NCBI GenBank assembly: GCA_008802785.1
Contig: VUYT01000013.1
Location: 310,001 to 374,000 of the forward strand
Direction: 5' to 3'
Source of the DNA: Symmetrospora coprosmae
Taxonomy: Eukaryota; Basidiomycota; Cystobasidiomycetes; Symmetrosporaceae
DNA: 64,000 bases
Shown here: positions 59,254 through 64,000 of the stretch, piece after piece
How the letters are laid out: each line of letters starts with the position of its first letter
Position numbering within the stretch: the first letter of the stretch is position 1
The notes under the pieces: generated by a model
The model's input: only the letters and a program-made list of their open reading frames with translations
Database searches by the model: none
Told to the model about the DNA's origin: nothing
Program-made: the position numbers and the translations under genes

Positions 59254-62200
59254 ATGGAGGCAGCGGTCAGGGCAGGAGGAGGGGGGCCAGCTGAGGCCGC
59301 CGTCGCTGCAGCAAGTCGCACTATCGGCGATGCTCTGCCAGGGATGCAGACGGACGCGCAGATGCTGCAGACGATGGCACAGTGGGCCCAGCAGAAGGTG
59401 CAGAGTGCGTCTCGGTCCATTCTCATCTTCAAAAGAGCTCTGTGGGTGCCCTGGGCTGACAACGCGACCGCCCACCCGCAGAGGACGCCGAAGAGCGAGC
59501 CGCATGGGTCAAGGAAAGGAAGGCGCTCGAGGATCTCGTCGCAAAGCTGCAGGACGATCTGAAAGAGAGGTGCGTGTATGCTCTTCTTGTGCAAACTCCC
59601 CTCAGCTGAATGTTGAAACCGATGGACCGCCGTCCCGCGCAGGCCACCGCGAGCGGATCAACACGCGCCGCTCTCTCCGCACCCACCCGTCCCTTCCAAC
59701 TCCTCCTCAGTCTCTTTACCATTCATAGGCGCACACCCAGCCCTCGAAAATACCGCCGCCGCGCCCATGGACGCGTCCACCGCGTCCACCGCGACCGCGG
59801 AAGCAGCACTGCGCAAGCTGCGATCAAATAACGAAAGCCTCCGAAAGGAGAATGACCGCATCAAGCACAAGTACGACAGGCTCGCCGACCGGCACGACGC
59901 GCTCAGCAAGAAGTTCGACAGCGAGAGGACAAAGTGGAAGAGATTCAAGGCACTTTTTGTCGTCATTGTCAAGCGGCATCCGGAGCTGGGCGATGAGCTG
60001 GCAGAAGCGGACCGAGAGCTGCAGGAGTGGGAGCAGAACAAAACAGGGAGGGGAGGAGCCTTGACCGAGCAGAGAACGCATTCGCTCATTCCGGCTGCAT
60101 CGGGTCAGCATGCCGGACCTGCGCCATCAGCGTTGGCAGCCGTCACCGCAATGGCGGAGGAAGGGAAGGAGAATGCGACAGTCCCCTCGGTCAGTAAAGG
60201 CGGCGAAAAGAGCTCGAGCAGCATCGCTACGCCTACGAAGAAGCATCGACGAGGCGCGACTGCCTCCGCAATCGTTGATGAGGAACGCGCCTCCGCCAGC
60301 AGGACAATCCGCCAGTCTCCGAGACACAAAGGACTGCGTACACCTGCGAGCACAAAGACCCGAAGCGGCCTCGCGCACATGTCGCCGAGTGCACGCTCAG
60401 GCGGCCAGACACGCTCAGCGGCGACAGTCTCGACGTCCGCACGCACCCGAGCAGCCGGAGTTCAGCAGCAAGCGCGAAGGAGCGAGCACGCAAATAACGT
60501 ACCAGAACAGCCGGCCGCGAGCGCTGCGCTCAGCCGACCACTTGGAGAAGGCATGCGTACGCCCAGCCATCCTCATCCTAAAGCTAAGGTGGCCCAGGCT
60601 CCGACCTCCCTCGACTCGCTCGACTACGAGGGGCTGTATGAGCACAACATCGTGGAAGCAGAGGAGGATGCTCGAAGAAGTATGCCCCAGCACCTACGAA
60701 CAGCATCAAAGAGCGACGAAAAGAGACGCTCGGAGGAAGAGGAGGCATGGGCGGTCGAGGCTGATGCGTGGGCCAAGCTTGACGTTCAGTCGGTTGGCCC
60801 CCCTTCCAGTCAGATAAGCTTCATACACCGCGTTCAAGAGGCAGAACAGGAGCCGATCCATGTGGTGGTTGTCTCAGCAGGACCTGCTACCCCGCCAGAA
60901 CCGGAGCTGGCAAGCGAGGCCAGGTCTACAACGTCGTTCCCGGTCGTCCCACGTGCAAACGGAAGCAAGGCGCCGCCGGCGACCCAGTCATTATCCCTTC
61001 AGCAAGAGCAATTGCGAACAAGACCGCCCACTGTGCCTTCCGACTCTGCAGAACCCTTCCTCTTTCCCCTCCCAGCATACGCATACGAGGCGCCCCCTTC
61101 CTGGCAGGAAGTTATCGAGGAATCGCTGCCGCCGGGCAGAACGGGTGGGCCCAGCAGAGGCAACCGCGGCAGGCTCGTACAGCTCAATACCGAGTGGCAG
61201 GTTGCAAGCGCGGCCGCATCACGCGCACCGCCGAGCGCGCAGGGTGTAGCGGAGGAAGATGATGGAGAAGTGACAGAAACATCGTCCGCCCCGGCTTCTT
61301 CTGCGCCCTCAGCCATGCTTTCGCCCGACAAGCGAGCTCTACCAAGGAGCATCGAGCCAGCGGAGCGCGACAACCCTGCGAGTGTCAATAAGCCGCAAGC
61401 TAGCCTTCCGGCACATGTCCACGACCCAACTCCGCCTGCTTCACGCCAGCAACGACGGCTTGATCCCCCTCCTATTTCCGCCGCCGAGACAAGCGCCGCG
61501 TATGACCCTTCATCCCACAACGACACAGCCGCCTCCTCGTGCGAGATCGCCTCAGCAGCAATCGAGGCTGTGTCTGACAGGCTACGCGACCCAAGTGACC
61601 AGATCCCCAGCACCAGCACCCTGAAGAGCAATGGCAGCGATGTGCGCCCGGAAGCCTCTTCCAAGCGGCGCAAATCGACATACGGTCGCTCGGCCGCTTT
61701 CGACGCTGAGCTTGATGTGCGCAAGCGAACGATATCGAGCGCCAAGTTACCACCTCGCAGATCGTTGGCCGAAGCCCGCACAACCACGGCGGGTTTGAGC
61801 GACCAGCCGCTAGAGCATAGCAGCCTGCACGAGTTGGTGACGGACCTGAAGACGAGCTCCAAGCGAGGCAGCAGCGAAGCGTGCGAGGTTTCGGCAAAGG
61901 CGGAGGGAGAGCAAAAAGTCCAGAATGAGCAGACAGCTACGAAGCCTACTCATCGAGAGCGCGTTGGTCACAAGCAGTCTGACATCAACAAGAAGCGCGT
62001 CAAGGAAGCAGAGGCGGCCTCCACGACGCCGCACGCTCTTCCCCGAGAGCCAGCTGCCGCGCTGGATTCCGGTTCCTGGACTAGCAAAGGCAGCACAGAC
62101 AGGAAGGTAGCAGTTATGAGGCAGGCTGGACCTCTCACTGTGCCAAGGAGGGTGATGGAGCTGCAGGGTGGCCTGAGTGGCAAGTTCTCGGACACATTTC

Positions 62201-63886
62201 CGGTCATGGGCGACGGAAGATCAGATAGGCCTGATGAGGAGGACAATGAAGCGAGTGGCACGGATGCTCCTCCGCCTGCAGCTCCTATGTTCCTGATGGC
62301 GGCCAAGACACACGCTAGGGAAAAGCAGAAGTCGGAAGAGCATGGCAGCAGAGGTCATGCCAAGAGACACAGCGATGACGGCGATCCCTTCCTCATGGGC
62401 CGTTCTGCAAAGAAAGGCGAGATCGCCTCCGCTGCCGCTGCTCGGGGACGGACGGGCAAGTCCAGAGTCGAGCAAGGAAGCAGGTCAGCTGCGGCAGAAG
62501 TGACACGCTTCGGAGGAGCTGTTTCCTCGCTGGCCAGCTCGAGCAAAGCTCCTTCCGCCGCCTTATGGGCGGATGTCCCCAGTACGTCCCGTAGCGGCAC
62601 GGTCAAGAAGCGCAAGGGCCGAGCTGGCCAGGTCGTCCTTCCTGAGTCGATCGAGGAGGACCTCTCAGCAGTCGGGAAGGCCATTATCAGTACTAGGAAG
62701 ACGGCACCCAGGGGCGACGACAGCGACGGTGATGCCGATGTGCGGACCCCTGGCTTACCTCCGACAGACGACGCGACGTCTATACGAGCTGGCGGTAAGA
62801 AGCCTATGACGGTCACTAGGGCGTTGAATCAGGTCGAGAAGCGAAGGCAGCGTGGAGTTCGCCCCGACGCCGACCCTGGATCGGGAGATACCGGCTCGCA
62901 TTCCCGCAAGCGAGGTCGGACAATAGCCCAAGACTCGCCCGTAACCGGCCAGCACGTATCATCCTCAAAGCGGGCCAAGATGGAGGTCCAGCCTTCCCCT
63001 CGAGCGCTAGACCAGGCCTTGCCAGCGCGACGGTTCGTTGTCGAGCGAGAGAAAGACTACAGCGAGCCATACCCTGGCCAGGATCAACTGCGGCAGATCC
63101 AAAAGAAGAGAAAGGAGGCACTCCGCGCAGATCCGTACAAGCACAAGGGGCGAGGAGCGTATGCCCCTCAACTAGCGGGGTGAGATAGCGCGTGGCAGAA
63201 AGGCGCAAGTGAGCCAGGCTGACCCGCTTCCATTCATCCGCTGCTTCATCGAATACCGTAGCGCTCTGGCCTCGAAGAACTTCGCCCGCATTGAGATCAA
63301 CCCCGAGCAGAACAACGGCGTCTCGTACGCCTATCAAGAGGTCGTGAGAAACAAGGAAGCGAGAAAGCAGATGCACGGCGTAGACTGCGACTGCTGCAAA
63401 GGGGTGAGCCGATGCGAGCTGGTCAAAGAGGGACGAGCATGCGCTGAAGATGATATCGCAATCTCCCTAGTATTACGAACATGCAGTCCGACACCTGCCG
63501 GTCGAAGAGAGGGAGGCGGCCATCCTGCAGCTCATACAAGATTCCTCCAGGCACCGACAGTCCTGGGAGGGCGCACAGACACCTCCACAATACTGGTCAG
63601 CCTTTGACGCCACTGCTTTCGGAGCAAATTGTCCGTTGACTGAACGTCTCTTCTGACGGCACTTTTGCGTTGACGTTTCTTCAGGCACATGGGCTTCCCT
63701 CCGACGCAGCAGGTCGAAGAAGTCAGAGGCGAGGCCGAGCGATTGGAGCGCGAAAAGAGAGAAAAGCTAGAGAAAGAAGCGAAGTGCGTGCGGGATCTGC
63801 TGCTGTAGGGACGCACGAGACTGACACTCGTTCTGCCCGGTCCGCGCAGCCGCTGCGATGGTAGGTACCGCTACAAGCCGAACTAG
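59254..63886 (+). CDS. SAE2: SAE2/CtIP/Ctp1-type DNA-end resection factor, unusually long
   Basis: Cofactor of the Mre11-Rad50 nuclease in processing double-strand breaks. Seven exons (59254-59404, 59482-59569, 59643-63179, 63262-63403, 63471-63595, 63685-63783, 63850-63886) give 1392 residues. Helical and coiled-coil segments are at the N-terminus (MLQTMAQWAQQK, LEDLVAKLQDDLKE, LRKENDRIKHKYDRLADRHD). A disordered Ser/Arg/Glu-rich middle of over 900 residues follows. The C-terminal domain is diagnostic: EINPEQNNGVSYAYQEVVR, MHGVDCDCCKG|YYEHAV (CxxC), SSRHRQSW (RHR) and PPQYW|HMGFPPTQ. The ATG at 59767 is in frame with exon 3 and looks like a start, but exons 1 and 2 join it in phase and extend the coiled coil. 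Confidence 0.88.
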
Positions 63887-64000
63887 CGGAGCTGCACAGA
63901 TACACGACATAGACGAGAGACGCCATCGCGAGCACAAGTACAAGCACATCAACAACGAACACTGCCTACAGTGACGACCTCGGTTCGCCTTTCTCTGCTG

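Noticed and set aside
60999-61862. 287-codon minus-strand frame
   Set aside because: It lies opposite the long exon 3 of SAE2 and has no recognisable domain. GC-rich third positions explain the open antisense frame.
59767-63183. A separate gene starting at the ATG at 59767
   Set aside because: Exons at 59254-59404 and 59482-59569 join this frame in phase through good splice sites and extend the N-terminal coiled coil. The C-terminal SAE2 exons lie beyond 63183.
1-64000. Transposons, virus-derived elements, rRNA, tRNA and CRISPR arrays
   Set aside because: No reverse transcriptase, integrase, transposase or capsid-like frame, no long terminal or inverted repeats and no clear tRNA or rRNA sequence was seen by eye. 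A dedicated scan (tRNA and repeat finders) could still reveal small items.

Overview
The window is gene-dense eukaryotic nuclear DNA from a fungus, most likely a basidiomycete and possibly of the Ustilaginomycotina type. I infer this from the compact gene spacing, many short GT-AG introns (mostly 55-90 nt) with CTGAC/CTAAC-like branch sites, GC-rich third codon positions, and a fungal gene set (Zn2Cys6 factor, BTA1, RHO4, PRP22, malate synthase, SNA/Pmp3 protein). I could not confirm the species. I rebuilt 27 protein genes by joining exons so that reading phase closes at every junction and conserved motifs stay intact. I saw no rRNA, tRNA, CRISPR array or transposon gene.

Layout, left to right. 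1-12805 (+): 3' part of a Gln-rich protein, APP1 phosphatidate phosphatase, malate synthase, and a DOA10/MARCH6 ubiquitin ligase. 12930-14186 (-): a secreted Cys-rich, possibly GPI-anchored protein, divergent from a UPF0662 gene (14582-16333, +). 16800-22008 (-): three tandem paralogues of an unrecognised four-helix membrane protein, all with the same six-exon architecture including consecutive 20-nt and 14-nt exons. 22699-26879 (+): RNA polymerase III subunit RPC53 and a RED/IK-like splicing factor. 27141-38833 (-): secreted aspartic protease, betaine-lipid synthase BTA1, a short-chain dehydrogenase and PRP22 helicase. 39234-48599: TMEM14 protein, TFIIIC90-type subunit, F-box/LRR-like protein, TRIP4/RQT4, a small conserved protein and a SNA3-like protein. 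48885-63886: Zn2Cys6 regulator, ADE17 purine enzyme, HGH1, PBN1/PIG-X, RHO4 and a very long SAE2/CtIP/Ctp1 protein.

Most genes are unlinked housekeeping functions: Pol III transcription (RPC53, TFIIIC90), splicing (PRP22, RED), ER quality control and GPI assembly (DOA10, PBN1), translation and ribosome rescue (HGH1, TRIP4), lipid metabolism (APP1, BTA1), and DNA-end resection (SAE2). Nothing indicates a metabolite cluster or recent transfer. The accessory part is 12.9-22.0 kb. Its secreted Cys-rich protein and the tandem tetraspan family are the best candidates for undescribed biology. A recurring trait of the window is very small exons (12, 13, 14, 16 and 20 nt), plus introns whose length is a multiple of three with no stop, which a simple ORF reading would translate.
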